A stretch of DNA of 39,201 nucleotides, taken from contig NZ_AJHH01000130.1 of the NCBI RefSeq assembly GCF_000256565.1, positions 1 to 39,201 on the forward strand, read 5' to 3'. Positions 1 to 7,881 of this stretch are shown here, one piece after another. Both the position numbers and the translations under genes were made by a program. Positions within the stretch are counted from its first letter, which is position 1. The number at the start of each line of letters is the position of its first letter. The notes under the pieces are model-generated. The model made no database searches. It was not told the origin of the DNA and was given only the letters and a program-made list of their open reading frames with translations. Source of the stretch: Herbaspirillum lusitanum P6-12. GTDB lineage: Bacteria > Pseudomonadota > Gammaproteobacteria > Burkholderiales > Burkholderiaceae_D.

Positions 1-15
1 TTTTTTTTTTTTTTT
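1..15. other. Poly-T run at the window's left edge
   Basis: Fifteen consecutive T residues open the window, followed by ATTGG. A + strand transcript entering from the left could end here, but no upstream hairpin is visible because the window starts here. A contig end or a low-complexity artefact is equally possible. Confidence 0.3.
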
Positions 16-32
16 ATTGGGCCAAAGGATAG

Positions 33-647
33 TCAGCGCGCCGGATGGAAGCCCTCGAACGCCACCTGCAACATGTGCTGCACGATATCTTCATTGCTCA
101 TCTTGCTGAAGCGCTGCAGGTATTCCACCGCCGGATCGCAGGTGCGGGCGTAATAACTGAACAGGATGACGTCGCTCGGCAGCGCCGCGTCGAGTTCGCC
201 GTTCTTCTGCGCGGCCAGCACCAGCTTTTCGATCTGGCCGTTGAGCTTGAGCACGCGCGTCACATACTTGAGATTGCGCATGAGCATGTCGCGCACATGC
301 GCGCTGGTCGACGGCAGGAACGGCAAGCCGCCGTCCAGCCGCACGCGCAGGGCCCATTCCAGCAACGCCGCCAGCTTGCTTTTCGGGCTGAGCGCGTCAT
401 CGAGTTGCGCCAGATAATCCACCGCGCCGTCGATCAGGCGGATCAGCGCTTCGCCCACCAGGTCTTCCTTCGATTTGAAATGCTTGTACAGGCTGGGTTT
501 GGAAATCCCTACCGCGCCGGCGACGTCGTCCATGGTCATCAGGTCGTAACCCTTGGCGCCCAGTACTGACGTGGCCGCATCGAGGATGGCGTTCTCGCGC
601 AGCTTGAAGGCCTGGTCCTTGAAACTTAATTTTCCAAAAATACTCAT
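33..647 (-). CDS. TetR/AcrR-family transcriptional regulator
   Basis: This 204-residue protein has the size and layout of a TetR-family repressor. The N-terminal helix-turn-helix is at about residues 39-64 (DDVAGAVGISKPSLYKHF, then K-S-K-E-D-L). The C-terminal half is helical and variable, as expected for ligand binding and dimerisation. It is transcribed away from the lipid-type operon starting at 792, with about 145 bp between them. Three ATTGGTAG repeats at 20-bp steps lie in that gap, and the first overlaps its own ATG. It is therefore probably autoregulated and controls the operon. The ligand is unknown; a fatty acid or acyl derivative is my inference from the neighbours. The family call is secure, the target assignment moderate. 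Confidence 0.9.
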   Translation of the reverse strand: MSIFGKLSFKDQAFKLRENAILDAATSVLGAKGYDLMTMDDVAGAVGISKPSLYKHFKSKEDLVGEALIRLIDGAVDYLAQLDDALSPKSKLAALLEWALRVRLDGGLPFLPSTSAHVRDMLMRNLKYVTRVLKLNGQIEKLVLAAQKNGELDAALPSDVILFSYYARTCDPAVEYLQRFSKMSNEDIVQHMLQVAFEGFHPAR

Positions 648-693
648 TGGTAGCTTTAGTTACTAATTGGTAGATTTTATTTTGTATTGGTAG
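641..693. promoter_or_regulatory. Three ATTGGTAG repeats at 20-bp steps, probable TetR operators
   Basis: ATTGGTAG occurs at 646-653, 666-673 and 686-693, exactly 20 bp (about two helical turns) apart. Upstream bases are partly shared: TACTCATTGGTA at 641 and TACTAATTGGTA at 661, the latter almost a perfect 12-bp palindrome around AATT. The array lies between the divergent tetR gene and the operon and covers the tetR start codon. Binding by the adjacent regulator is inferred. Confidence 0.6.
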
Positions 694-791
694 TAATCTT
701 AGCACCGAACTGGCAAAACCAGCAAAACCAGCAGCGCGCGAATGCCGCGAACATGGCACATACACTACAAAAACGACAGGGAAGGCAGGCA

Positions 792-2075
792 ATGACGCAA
801 GCCAGGCAAAAAATCGCAATAATCGGGGCCGGCATATCCGGCCTTGCAAGCGCATATTTCCTTGCCCGCCGGCACGACGTCGTGGTGTACGAGGCCGGCG
901 GCTATATCGGCGGCCACGCCAATACCGTGGATGCGACGCTGGAAGGCCGGACCTTTCCGGTCGATACCGGATTCCTGGTCTTCAACGAAGCCACTTATCC
1001 GAATCTGATCGCATTGCTCGACGAACTCGGCGTTGACAGTTATGCCACCGACATGTCGTTTGGCGTGTCGCTGGACGGCGGCCGATTCGAATGGGCCGGC
1101 ACCAGTCTCGATACCGTCTTTGCTCAGCGCCGCAGAGTGATGTCGCCGGCTTTCCTGGGCATGTTGCGCGACATCCTGCGCTTCAATCGCGCGGCGGAAA
1201 GCAATCTCGCCGCCAGCCTTGTTTCACCCCTATCGCTGGAACAGCTGCTTGCGGCAGGCAGCTACGGCGCCATGTTCCGCGATGCTTATCTGCTGCCGAT
1301 GGCAGCGGCAATCTGGTCGAGCGCGCCGGCGGATATTTTGCAATTCCCTGCGGCCACCTTCCTGCGTTTCTGCCTCAATCACGGGCTGTTGCAGGTCAAT
1401 GATCGGCCGCAATGGCGAACGGTCAAAGGCGGCGCCCGCGAATACGTCAGGAAGATCACGGCGACGTTGCCGGCGGTGCGGCTCAACACGAAAGTAGTGG
1501 ACGTGCTGCGCGACGACGCGGGGGTAACCGTTCGCACGCATGACGGGTCCGAACGGTTCGACAGCGTGGTGTTCGCCACGCATGCCCCGGATACCTTGCG
1601 CATGCTCACCGACGCCGATGTCCAGGAACGCGCCCTGTTGTCGGCAGTACGGTATCAGGCCAACACCGCCTACTTGCATACCGATCTGTCGCTGATGCCG
1701 CAGCGGCGCAAGGTGTGGTCTTCCTGGAATTACCTGGGCGCGGCTTCTGCGGCGCAGGACGGCGCACGCGCGGTGTGCGTCAGCTACTGGCTCAATCAAT
1801 TGCAAGCCTTGCCGTGCAAGAGCGCGGTGATGGTGACGCTCAATCCGTTCTCGCCGCCTGCCGCCGACAAGACGATTGCCAGGTTCGACTACGATCATCC
1901 GATATTCGATCAGGCGGCCATTTCTGCGCAACACACCTTGGCTTCGATCCAGGGAAAACGGCGCACCTGGTTCGCAGGCGCCTGGACCGGTTATGGCTTC
2001 CATGAAGACGGGTTGAAATCGGCTCTGCGCGTAGCAGCCGATTTCAGTGCCGCACCGTCATGGGCGAAGGTTTGA
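792..2075 (+). CDS. FAD-dependent oxidoreductase, COG2907 amine-oxidase-like
   Basis: The 427-residue protein starts with a Rossmann dinucleotide motif (IAIIGAGISGLASAYFLA, GAGISG at residues 12-17) and an acidic residue after the second strand (VVVYEAGG), typical of FAD-binding. The C-terminus has the flavin-contact motif WFAGAWTGYGFHEDGL. This architecture matches COG2907, amine-oxidase or desaturase-like flavoproteins that commonly sit beside DUF1365 and CFA-like genes. I chose ATG 792 because AGGGAAGG precedes it at good spacing; an upstream in-frame TTG has no ribosome site and falls in the operator repeats. It is the first gene of the operon, and its stop lies just before the next start. 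A role in oxidising or desaturating a membrane acyl chain is inferred from context; the substrate is unproven. Confidence 0.85.
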   Translation: MTQARQKIAIIGAGISGLASAYFLARRHDVVVYEAGGYIGGHANTVDATLEGRTFPVDTGFLVFNEATYPNLIALLDELGVDSYATDMSFGVSLDGGRFEWAGTSLDTVFAQRRRVMSPAFLGMLRDILRFNRAAESNLAASLVSPLSLEQLLAAGSYGAMFRDAYLLPMAAAIWSSAPADILQFPAATFLRFCLNHGLLQVNDRPQWRTVKGGAREYVRKITATLPAVRLNTKVVDVLRDDAGVTVRTHDGSERFDSVVFATHAPDTLRMLTDADVQERALLSAVRYQANTAYLHTDLSLMPQRRKVWSSWNYLGAASAAQDGARAVCVSYWLNQLQALPCKSAVMVTLNPFSPPAADKTIARFDYDHPIFDQAAISAQHTLASIQGKRRTWFAGAWTGYGFHEDGLKSALRVAADFSAAPSWAKV

Positions 2076-2077
2076 GC

Positions 2078-2896
2078 ATGACGAACCCGCGCGCACCGGC
2101 CTATATCGTTCGCGGCCAGGTCATGCACGAGCGGCTGCGCCCGGCGCAGCACCGCTTCGTCTACCCGGTGTTTTATGTGCGCCTGAATCTGGCGCGACTG
2201 TCCGATGCGAACAATGCCTGGTTCGGCGTCGATCGCCTGCGGCTGATGTCGCTGAGGACACGCGATTACGGTCCGCGCGACGGCAGCGACCTGGACGGCT
2301 GGATGCGCGCGCAACTGGCGGATGCAGGTTTGCCTTGCGATGGTGAAATCTGGCTGCAGACCTTTCCGCGACTGTTCGGCTTCGTGTTCAACCCGGTCAG
2401 TTTCTGGCTGTGCCATGACAGCGCCGGCGCCTTGCGCGCCGTGCTGGCCGAAGTGAACAACACCTTCGGCGAAACGCATCGTTATTTGCTGGCCGACAGC
2501 GAACGCAAGGCGATTACGCCCGACACGCGCCTGGTCTGCGCCAAGGCCATGCATGTGTCGCCGTTTTGCGAAGTGCGTGGCAGCTACCGGTTTCGCTTTC
2601 GCGACACGGCAACGACCACGTTGATCGGTATCGATTATGACGACGGCGCCGACAACCCGGACAGCGCCGGCGTATTGATCCACACCACCGTCGGCGGCCG
2701 CTTGCAGGCAATGACCTCAGCGGCGGCGTTGCGCGCGCTGCTGACGCAACCCTTCCTGACCTTCGGCATCGTCGCAAAAATCCATTGGCAGGCCTGGAAA
2801 CTCTGGTGCAAGCGCGTGCCGTTTTTTCGCAAACCCGTCCGTCCGACGGACAGCGCGGTTGCGACCGCCAATTTCAACAAGGAGATGTCACCGTGA
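2078..2896 (+). CDS. DUF1365 family protein
   Basis: A 272-residue protein of the DUF1365 (COG3496) family. Recognisable family stretches are YIVRGQVMHERLRPAQHRF near the N-terminus, LFGFVFNPVSFWLCHD, and EVNNTFGETHRYLL. The biochemical role is not established. The family is found between COG2907 flavoproteins and CFA-like methyltransferases, so it probably acts on the same lipid substrate. ATG 2078 is preferred over in-frame ATG 2060 because GAAGG (about 2065-2070) gives good spacing only to 2078. The start lies two bases after the previous stop, and the stop overlaps the next GTG (GTGA), so translational coupling is likely. No signal peptide or clear membrane helix is visible. Confidence 0.88.
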   Translation: MTNPRAPAYIVRGQVMHERLRPAQHRFVYPVFYVRLNLARLSDANNAWFGVDRLRLMSLRTRDYGPRDGSDLDGWMRAQLADAGLPCDGEIWLQTFPRLFGFVFNPVSFWLCHDSAGALRAVLAEVNNTFGETHRYLLADSERKAITPDTRLVCAKAMHVSPFCEVRGSYRFRFRDTATTTLIGIDYDDGADNPDSAGVLIHTTVGGRLQAMTSAAALRALLTQPFLTFGIVAKIHWQAWKLWCKRVPFFRKPVRPTDSAVATANFNKEMSP

Positions 2897-4155
2897 ACCC
2901 GACCGAGATGAAGCACTTCAGCGCACCCATGCCCGAAGCTGCGGCGTCCACATCATCGCGTCCCGCCGACGCCTTCACTTCCGCCCCGCCGGCTACGCGC
3001 CTGTTCCTGCGCTTGCTCAACTGCTTCTCGCACGGCCACTTGCAGCTGACTACGCCGCATGGCAATACGCTGACCTTCGGCGACTTGCATCAGCCGCCCA
3101 GCGCGCACATGGTCATTCGCGACTGGCGCGCCTGCGCCCGCATGCTGCAATCGGGGGACATCGGTTTCGCCGAAAGTTATGCCGCCGGCTGGATTGATAC
3201 GCCCGACCTGAGCGCGTTGCTGCGCCTTTGCCTGCGCAACCAGGCGGAACTGGAGCGCATGATGTTCGGCGGCAAGCTGGCCGGATTGTGGTATCGCCTG
3301 CGGCATCTGATGCGCGCCAATACGCGCGCCGGCAGCCGCAAGAACATCCACGCGCATTACGACATCGGCAATGCCTTCTACCATCAGTGGCTCGATGACA
3401 GCTGGACGTATTCGAGCGCGATCTTCGACGGCGACCACGGGCAAAGCCTGGAGGCGGCGCAAGCGCGCAAATATCAGCGCATCATCGACCAGCTCGGCTT
3501 GCAGGCCGGCGACCACGTGCTGGAAATTGGCTGCGGCTGGGGCGGCTTTGCGGAACACGCGGCATCGCTTGGCATCCGCGTGCACGGCGTTACCATCTCG
3601 GCCGCGCAGTTGCAGGTGGCGCAGCAGCGCCTCGCCGAGCGCGGCCTCGATCATCTGGCCCGGCTTGAGCTGTGCGACTACCGTGACCTGAAAGGCGAGT
3701 ACGACGCGGTGGTGTCGATCGAGATGTTCGAGGCCGTCGGCGAGCGCTTCTGGCAACAGTATTTCGATACCGTGTCGGCACGCCTGAAGAAGGGCGGCCG
3801 CGCCATGATCCAGTCGATCACGATTGCCGAGCAATATTTTGAACGCTACCGCAGCACGTCCGACTTCATCCGCCAGTACATCTTCCCGGGCGGCATGCTG
3901 CCGAGTCCGGAGCGCTTCTGCGCCAAGGCGCGCCAGGCCGGCCTGCAGACGCTCGATCAATACGGTTTCGGTCGCGATTATGCGGAGACGCTGCGCCGTT
4001 GGAACGCCTCCTTCCTGCACGCCCGCGATGCCATTCGGAAGCAGGGATTCGACGAGCGCTTCATGCGGCTGTGGCAACTCTACTATGCCTATTGCGAAGT
4101 AGGTTTTGACGAGGAGCGCACCGATGTCATTCAGTTCATGTTGCAGAAAAACTGA
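2893..4155 (+). CDS. CFA-synthase-like SAM-dependent lipid methyltransferase
   Basis: This 420-residue protein belongs to the cyclopropane-fatty-acyl-phospholipid synthase family (COG2230). The SAM-binding motif is VLEIGCGWGGFA (around residues 209-220), followed by VTISAAQ, IEMFEAVG (E280) and YIFPGGMLPS. By remembered alignment with E. coli Cfa, the active-site E239 and Y317 are kept (E280, Y363). C139 is Ser175 and H266 is Gln307, and the family FEHVG is FEAVG. Loss of two bicarbonate-pocket residues suggests methyl transfer without cyclopropanation, as in methyl-branched or furan fatty-acid pathways; this is inference. The GTG start has AAGGAG eight bases upstream and overlaps the previous stop. 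An additional housekeeping Cfa elsewhere in the genome is likely but not visible here. Confidence 0.85.
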   Translation: MNPTEMKHFSAPMPEAAASTSSRPADAFTSAPPATRLFLRLLNCFSHGHLQLTTPHGNTLTFGDLHQPPSAHMVIRDWRACARMLQSGDIGFAESYAAGWIDTPDLSALLRLCLRNQAELERMMFGGKLAGLWYRLRHLMRANTRAGSRKNIHAHYDIGNAFYHQWLDDSWTYSSAIFDGDHGQSLEAAQARKYQRIIDQLGLQAGDHVLEIGCGWGGFAEHAASLGIRVHGVTISAAQLQVAQQRLAERGLDHLARLELCDYRDLKGEYDAVVSIEMFEAVGERFWQQYFDTVSARLKKGGRAMIQSITIAEQYFERYRSTSDFIRQYIFPGGMLPSPERFCAKARQAGLQTLDQYGFGRDYAETLRRWNASFLHARDAIRKQGFDERFMRLWQLYYAYCEVGFDEERTDVIQFMLQKN

Positions 4156-4180
4156 CCGCAAAAAAGCGGAGGCCCGGACC

Positions 4181-4743
4181 GTGTTCGCCGGAGCAGCACT
4201 CCTGCGCGCAATGTTCTGCACGGGCTTTGCCGTACGCTGCTTGCTGGTCGCTGCGCTGTCGGCGGGGCCTGCACAGGCCGCGAGCTGGCGCGACGATCTG
4301 CCTCAGGCGCACCTGCAGGGTAGTGCGGGACTGCGCTGGTTCGGATTGAAGGTCTATGACGCAGCCCTATGGAGCCGGCCGCGGCGCCGTTCGATCCCGC
4401 GCAGCCGTTTGCGCTGGAGCTGACCTATCAACGCAGCATCAGCCGCACGCGCATCGTGCAGACCAGCATCGATGAGATCCGCCGTCTGTCCGAAGGCCGT
4501 TACAGCGACCAACAATTGCAGCGCTGGGAAGCCGACATGGCGCGTGCTTTCACCGACGTCAATGAAGGCGATCAGCTTACCGGCGTCTACCTGCCGGGCA
4601 TTGGTTGTCGCTTCTACAGCCGCACGCGCTTGTTGGCGGAGGTGCGCGATGCGGAATTCGCCCGTGCTTTCTTCGCCATCTGGCTCGATCCGCGCACCAG
4701 GGACACGCAATTGCGCAATCGTCTGCTGGGGGCCGAAAAATGA
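4181..4743 (+). pseudogene. Chalcone-isomerase-like exported protein, frameshifted
   Basis: Two overlapping frames together make one protein. The first encodes a signal peptide (core MFCTGFAVRCLLVAALSAGPAQA) and SWRDDLPQAHLQGSAGLRWF-GLKVYDAALW. The second continues as PAAAPFDPAQPFALELTY through to GAEK. They resemble the periplasmic chalcone-isomerase-like family (Chalcone_3), which shares the fold of fatty-acid-binding proteins. The break is at about 4370-4380, in a GGCCGCGGCGCC stretch, and adding one base restores a single frame. I chose GTG 4181 because GGAGG (4168-4172) sits eight bases upstream; ATG 4211 is an alternative. The 3' end overlaps the MFS start. As written the product ends early, so this is either a pseudogene or a sequencing error. 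Confidence 0.75.
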
Positions 4744-6020
4744 AAAACGAGAGCCGGCTCCGCTACTTCGCCTACGGCCTGCTGGGTCTGCCGCTGGCGA
4801 TGTCGGCTTTGCCCGTCTATATCCAGGCGCCGCTGTACTACAGCTCCTATCTTGGCGCGACGCTGGCAGGCACAGGCTGGGTGTTGTTCCTGGCGCGAGT
4901 CGTCGATACCGTGCAAGACCCTTGGCTTGGACAGTGCATCGACAAATTGCAGGGTACTCGTTTGCACTTGTGGATGATGCTCGCCGGCGCGTTGCTGGCG
5001 CTGGCGTTCTTCGGCATCTGGTTGCCGCCGGCGAGCGTGCGCGTTTCCGGCGCCTATCTTCTGGCGTGGCTGGGCGTCATGCTGGTCGTTGCCTACACTG
5101 CGCACAGCATGCTCAATATTGCTTACCTGGCGTGGGGTGCGCGCCTGTCGGAAGATGCCGGCGGATTGCTCGGGGCTTCCGCCTTGCGTGAGTTGATGGG
5201 TTTGCTGGGAGCCGTGCTGGCCAGCGTGATTCCGGGTGTCATCATGGCGAGCGGCGCCCGCAGTCAAGCTGGTTTTGCGCTGTATTCGGGCGCCTTCGCC
5301 GTCGCAGTCGCGGTATCGCTGGCAGCCTTGCTGTGGCTGGCGCCACGCTGGAACAAGGTGGCGGCGCACGCCGGCGGCTGGCGCAGCGCCGTGGCGACGA
5401 TGCGATCCAATCCTGGATTTCGACGGTTGCTATTGCCGTATTTCCTGAATGCCGTGTCGGTAGCGATCCCGGCCACGCTGGCGCTGTTTTTCATCAACGA
5501 CAGATTGCAGGCGCCGGATTATGCCGGCGGCTTTCTCGCGACGTATTTCATCTCCACGGCGATCGGCTTGCCGCTCTGGGTGGTTGCCGCCCAGCGCGTC
5601 GGCGTATTGCCGGCCTGGCGCATCGGCATGCTGCTGGCGGTCCTTGCCTTCGGCGGTACAGTGTTGCTAGGGGCGGGTGACGTTCTGTTGTACGGAGCGG
5701 TGTGCGTCGCAGCGGGTCTGGCGCTGGGCGCCGACCTGGCCCTGCCGCCGGTATTGCTGGCAAACGTGATCGGCAGCAACGAAAGTACTGCAGCCTATTA
5801 CGGCGTCTGGACATTGCTGGCGAAGCTGGCGCTGGCGTTCTCGGGCCTTGCGTTGCCGCTGCTGGCGTTGTTCGACTATCAGCCCGGCATGAGCGGCAAT
5901 GCCGCACTGGGCTGGACGTATGCCGCCGTTCCCTGCGTGTTCAAACTGATGGCCTTGCTGTTGCTGAGAACGGCGCCGGCATCCGATTCCCTTGCTGTTT
6001 TACCGGAGACCTCCTCATGA
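4740..6020 (+). CDS. MFS transporter of the GPH/MelB-like (MFS_2) type
   Basis: The 426-residue product is an integral membrane protein with about twelve hydrophobic segments. The early motif DTVQDPWLGQCID (about residues 56-68) is the Asp-Pro-Gly-Asp signature of the glycoside-pentoside-hexuronide / MFS_2 group. That group includes sugar symporters and also lipid carriers such as LplT- and MFSD2-like proteins. The start overlaps the preceding stop (ATGA), and the stop overlaps the next ATG, so it is coupled within the operon. The partners suggest an acyl or lysophospholipid substrate rather than a sugar, but nothing in the sequence proves it. No frameshift or truncation is seen. Confidence 0.82.
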   Translation: MKNESRLRYFAYGLLGLPLAMSALPVYIQAPLYYSSYLGATLAGTGWVLFLARVVDTVQDPWLGQCIDKLQGTRLHLWMMLAGALLALAFFGIWLPPASVRVSGAYLLAWLGVMLVVAYTAHSMLNIAYLAWGARLSEDAGGLLGASALRELMGLLGAVLASVIPGVIMASGARSQAGFALYSGAFAVAVAVSLAALLWLAPRWNKVAAHAGGWRSAVATMRSNPGFRRLLLPYFLNAVSVAIPATLALFFINDRLQAPDYAGGFLATYFISTAIGLPLWVVAAQRVGVLPAWRIGMLLAVLAFGGTVLLGAGDVLLYGAVCVAAGLALGADLALPPVLLANVIGSNESTAAYYGVWTLLAKLALAFSGLALPLLALFDYQPGMSGNAALGWTYAAVPCVFKLMALLLLRTAPASDSLAVLPETSS

Positions 6021-6562
6021 AAATCATCCGCCGTTTTACAGCGCTGTCGCTGCCCGTCGTATTGCTTCTATTGCTCGGCGCTTGCGCCGGCACCGACGTC
6101 TCGCACTATGCCAAGAACCAACCGGTGTTCGACCTGGTGCAATTCTTCAGCGGCAAGACCGAGGCATGGGGCATGTTCCAGAAACGCGGCGGCGAGGTCG
6201 TCAAGCGTTTTCATGTCGAGATCACCGGCAGCGAGCAGGGCGGCAAGCTGACGCTGGACGAGCGTTTTCGCTATGACGACGGCACTACGCAACAGCGCGT
6301 CTGGACCCTGACCAGGCAAGCTGACGGCAGCTGGCGCGGCACCGCCGGCGACGTCGTCGGCGAAGCGGTCGGCCATGCCGCAGGCAATGCGCTGAACTGG
6401 CGTTACACCTTGTTGCTGCCGGTCGACGGCAAGACTTATGAAATGCACATGGACGACTGGATGTACCAGATGGACCGGCACACCTTGATCAACCGCACCA
6501 GCATGAGCAAGTTCGGGCTGGAAGTCGGACAGGTGACGCTGTTCTTTCGCAAGCAGGATTGA
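6017..6562 (+). CDS. DUF3833 family lipoprotein
   Basis: A 181-residue protein with a lipoprotein signal: charged MKIIRR, a hydrophobic stretch and the lipobox LGAC with C23 as the likely lipidated cysteine. The body matches DUF3833 (FFSGKTEAWGMFQKRGGEV, then DDGTTQQRVWTL and MDDWMYQMDRHTLINRTSMS). It looks like a lipocalin-like beta-rich domain, though that is an impression from sequence character only. ATG 6017 overlaps the MFS stop and has GGAG eight bases upstream. Family members recur in clusters with SDR, MFS and CFA-like genes. A membrane-anchored lipid-binding or chaperone role would fit; the biochemical function is unknown. Confidence 0.85.
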   Translation: MKIIRRFTALSLPVVLLLLLGACAGTDVSHYAKNQPVFDLVQFFSGKTEAWGMFQKRGGEVVKRFHVEITGSEQGGKLTLDERFRYDDGTTQQRVWTLTRQADGSWRGTAGDVVGEAVGHAAGNALNWRYTLLLPVDGKTYEMHMDDWMYQMDRHTLINRTSMSKFGLEVGQVTLFFRKQD

Positions 6563-6573
6563 CGGAGACCACG

Positions 6574-7356
6574 ATGTTTAATCCCATGAACAAGCCGGTG
6601 CACGACTGGACCGGCAAGCGCATCTGGCTGATCGGCGCCTCCAGCGGCATCGGCGCCGAACTGGCGCGCCAGGCGCTGGCGGCAGGCGCCCGCGTGGCGC
6701 TGTCGGCGCGCCGCGCGGAGGTGCTGGAAGAAGTGGCCGGCGCCCATCCGGAGGCCTTCATCGCGCCGCTGGACGTGCTCTGCCACGATGCCTGGCGCGA
6801 CCAGCACGCGCGCATCGTCGAAGCCTTCGGCGGCGTGGACCTGCTGATCTTTTGCGCCGCCAGGTATCGTCCTGAACGCAGCTGGGAAGTGCAGGAAGAC
6901 GAGGCCGAGCACACCATCCGCACCAACCTGGCCAGCGTCTATTCGGCGCTGGGCGCAGCGCTGCCGGATATGCTGGCGCGCGGCAGCGGCGGCATCGCAT
7001 TGGTGGCCAGCGTGGCCGGGTACATGGGGCTGCCCAATGCCAGCGTCTACGGTCCCGGCAAGGCGGCCCTGATCAATCTGGCGGAAATCCTCTACAGCGA
7101 CCTGCGCAGCAAGGGCATCAATGTCTATCTCATCAATCCCGGTTTCGTGAAGACCGGACTGACGGAGAAAAACGACTTCGCCATGCCGGCCATGCAAACG
7201 CCTGCTGCCGCCGCCGTCGAAATCTGGAAAGGCATCGCCGAAGGGCGCTTTGAAATCCATTTCCCGCGTCGCTTTACGCGTATCCTGAAGCTGATCCAGA
7301 TGTTGCCGTATCGCTGGCGCTTTGCCTTGTTCCACCGCTTCCTGCACATGACATGA
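6574..7356 (+). CDS. Short-chain dehydrogenase/reductase
   Basis: A 260-residue classical SDR. The cofactor motif GASSGIG is at residues 21-27. The catalytic residues are S146 (VASVAGY), Y159 and K163 (YGPGK), with the family N in RTNLAS. An NAD(P)(H)-dependent oxidation or reduction of a hydroxyl/carbonyl group is expected. The C-terminus has basic and hydrophobic stretches (IHFPRRFTRILKLIQMLPY), which could associate with the membrane. ATG 6574 has CGGAGA just upstream; an earlier TTG at 6559 overlaps the previous stop but is less well placed. The stop overlaps the next gene by four bases. It probably acts on an oxygenated acyl intermediate, which is inference from operon content. Confidence 0.88.
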   Translation: MFNPMNKPVHDWTGKRIWLIGASSGIGAELARQALAAGARVALSARRAEVLEEVAGAHPEAFIAPLDVLCHDAWRDQHARIVEAFGGVDLLIFCAARYRPERSWEVQEDEAEHTIRTNLASVYSALGAALPDMLARGSGGIALVASVAGYMGLPNASVYGPGKAALINLAEILYSDLRSKGINVYLINPGFVKTGLTEKNDFAMPAMQTPAAAAVEIWKGIAEGRFEIHFPRRFTRILKLIQMLPYRWRFALFHRFLHMT

Positions 7357-7811
7357 CCGAGATGAGATTAAATGACCGACTCGATGCGCTGGCCGAATGG
7401 TACGTGACGCTGACGCGACAGAGCGTGCGCCATATCGGCCAGTTCTATGCGCCCGAAGTGCACTTCAAGGATCCGTTCAACGACATCCGCGGCATCGCCG
7501 CGATGATCGCCGTATATGAACACATGTTCGACACGACCGACCATCCGCATTTCATCATCCATGAGCGCATCGTCGCCGGCGATCAGGCCTTCATCACCTG
7601 GGTCTTCCATTTCGGGCTCAAGGGAAAGCACTACAGCATCGCCGGCGGCACGCATCTGAAGTTCAACCAGGAAGGCCTGGTCGTCCTGCATCGCGACTAC
7701 TGGGATGCGGCGGAAGAACTGTTCCAGAAATTACCGGTGATCGGCGGATTGATACGCTGGCTGCGCAGATTGTTCGAGACCAGGATCGACCTTACGGCAG
7801 GCCGCGGATGA
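7353..7811 (+). CDS. NTF2/SnoaL-like domain protein
   Basis: A 152-residue protein with the pattern of the NTF2/SnoaL fold: WYVTLTRQSVRHIGQFYAPE near the start, VHFKDPFNDIRG, HFIIHERIVAGDQAFITWVF in the middle and VVLHRDYWDAAEELF near the end. Members are small cone-shaped enzymes or binding proteins for hydrophobic ligands, including isomerases and cyclases. It is the last gene of the operon, starting inside the SDR stop (ATGA). Its partners and fold suggest a lipid or cyclised-lipid ligand, which is inference. No signal peptide is seen, so it probably acts in the cytoplasm. Confidence 0.85.
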   Translation: MTEMRLNDRLDALAEWYVTLTRQSVRHIGQFYAPEVHFKDPFNDIRGIAAMIAVYEHMFDTTDHPHFIIHERIVAGDQAFITWVFHFGLKGKHYSIAGGTHLKFNQEGLVVLHRDYWDAAEELFQKLPVIGGLIRWLRRLFETRIDLTAGRG

Positions 7812-7829
7812 TGTCGGCGCTCTTGTCCG

Positions 7830-7857
7830 GCGCCGGAATGAAGCAGAATTCCGGCGC
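7830..7857. terminator. Perfect 10-bp hairpin between convergent genes
   Basis: GCGCCGGAAT (7830-7839) is perfectly complementary to ATTCCGGCGC (7848-7857) across an eight-base loop. It lies between the operon's last stop and the end of the oppositely oriented opgD. There is no T tract, so it may be a Rho-dependent end or an RNA-stabilising hairpin rather than a classical intrinsic terminator. Confidence 0.4.
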
Positions 7858-7881
7858 GGTCAGGCGGACGCCCGCTCGCCT

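Noticed and set aside
2953-4221. A 422-residue minus-strand frame opposite the CFA-like gene
   Set aside because: Antisense shadow of a clear methyltransferase, with no motif.
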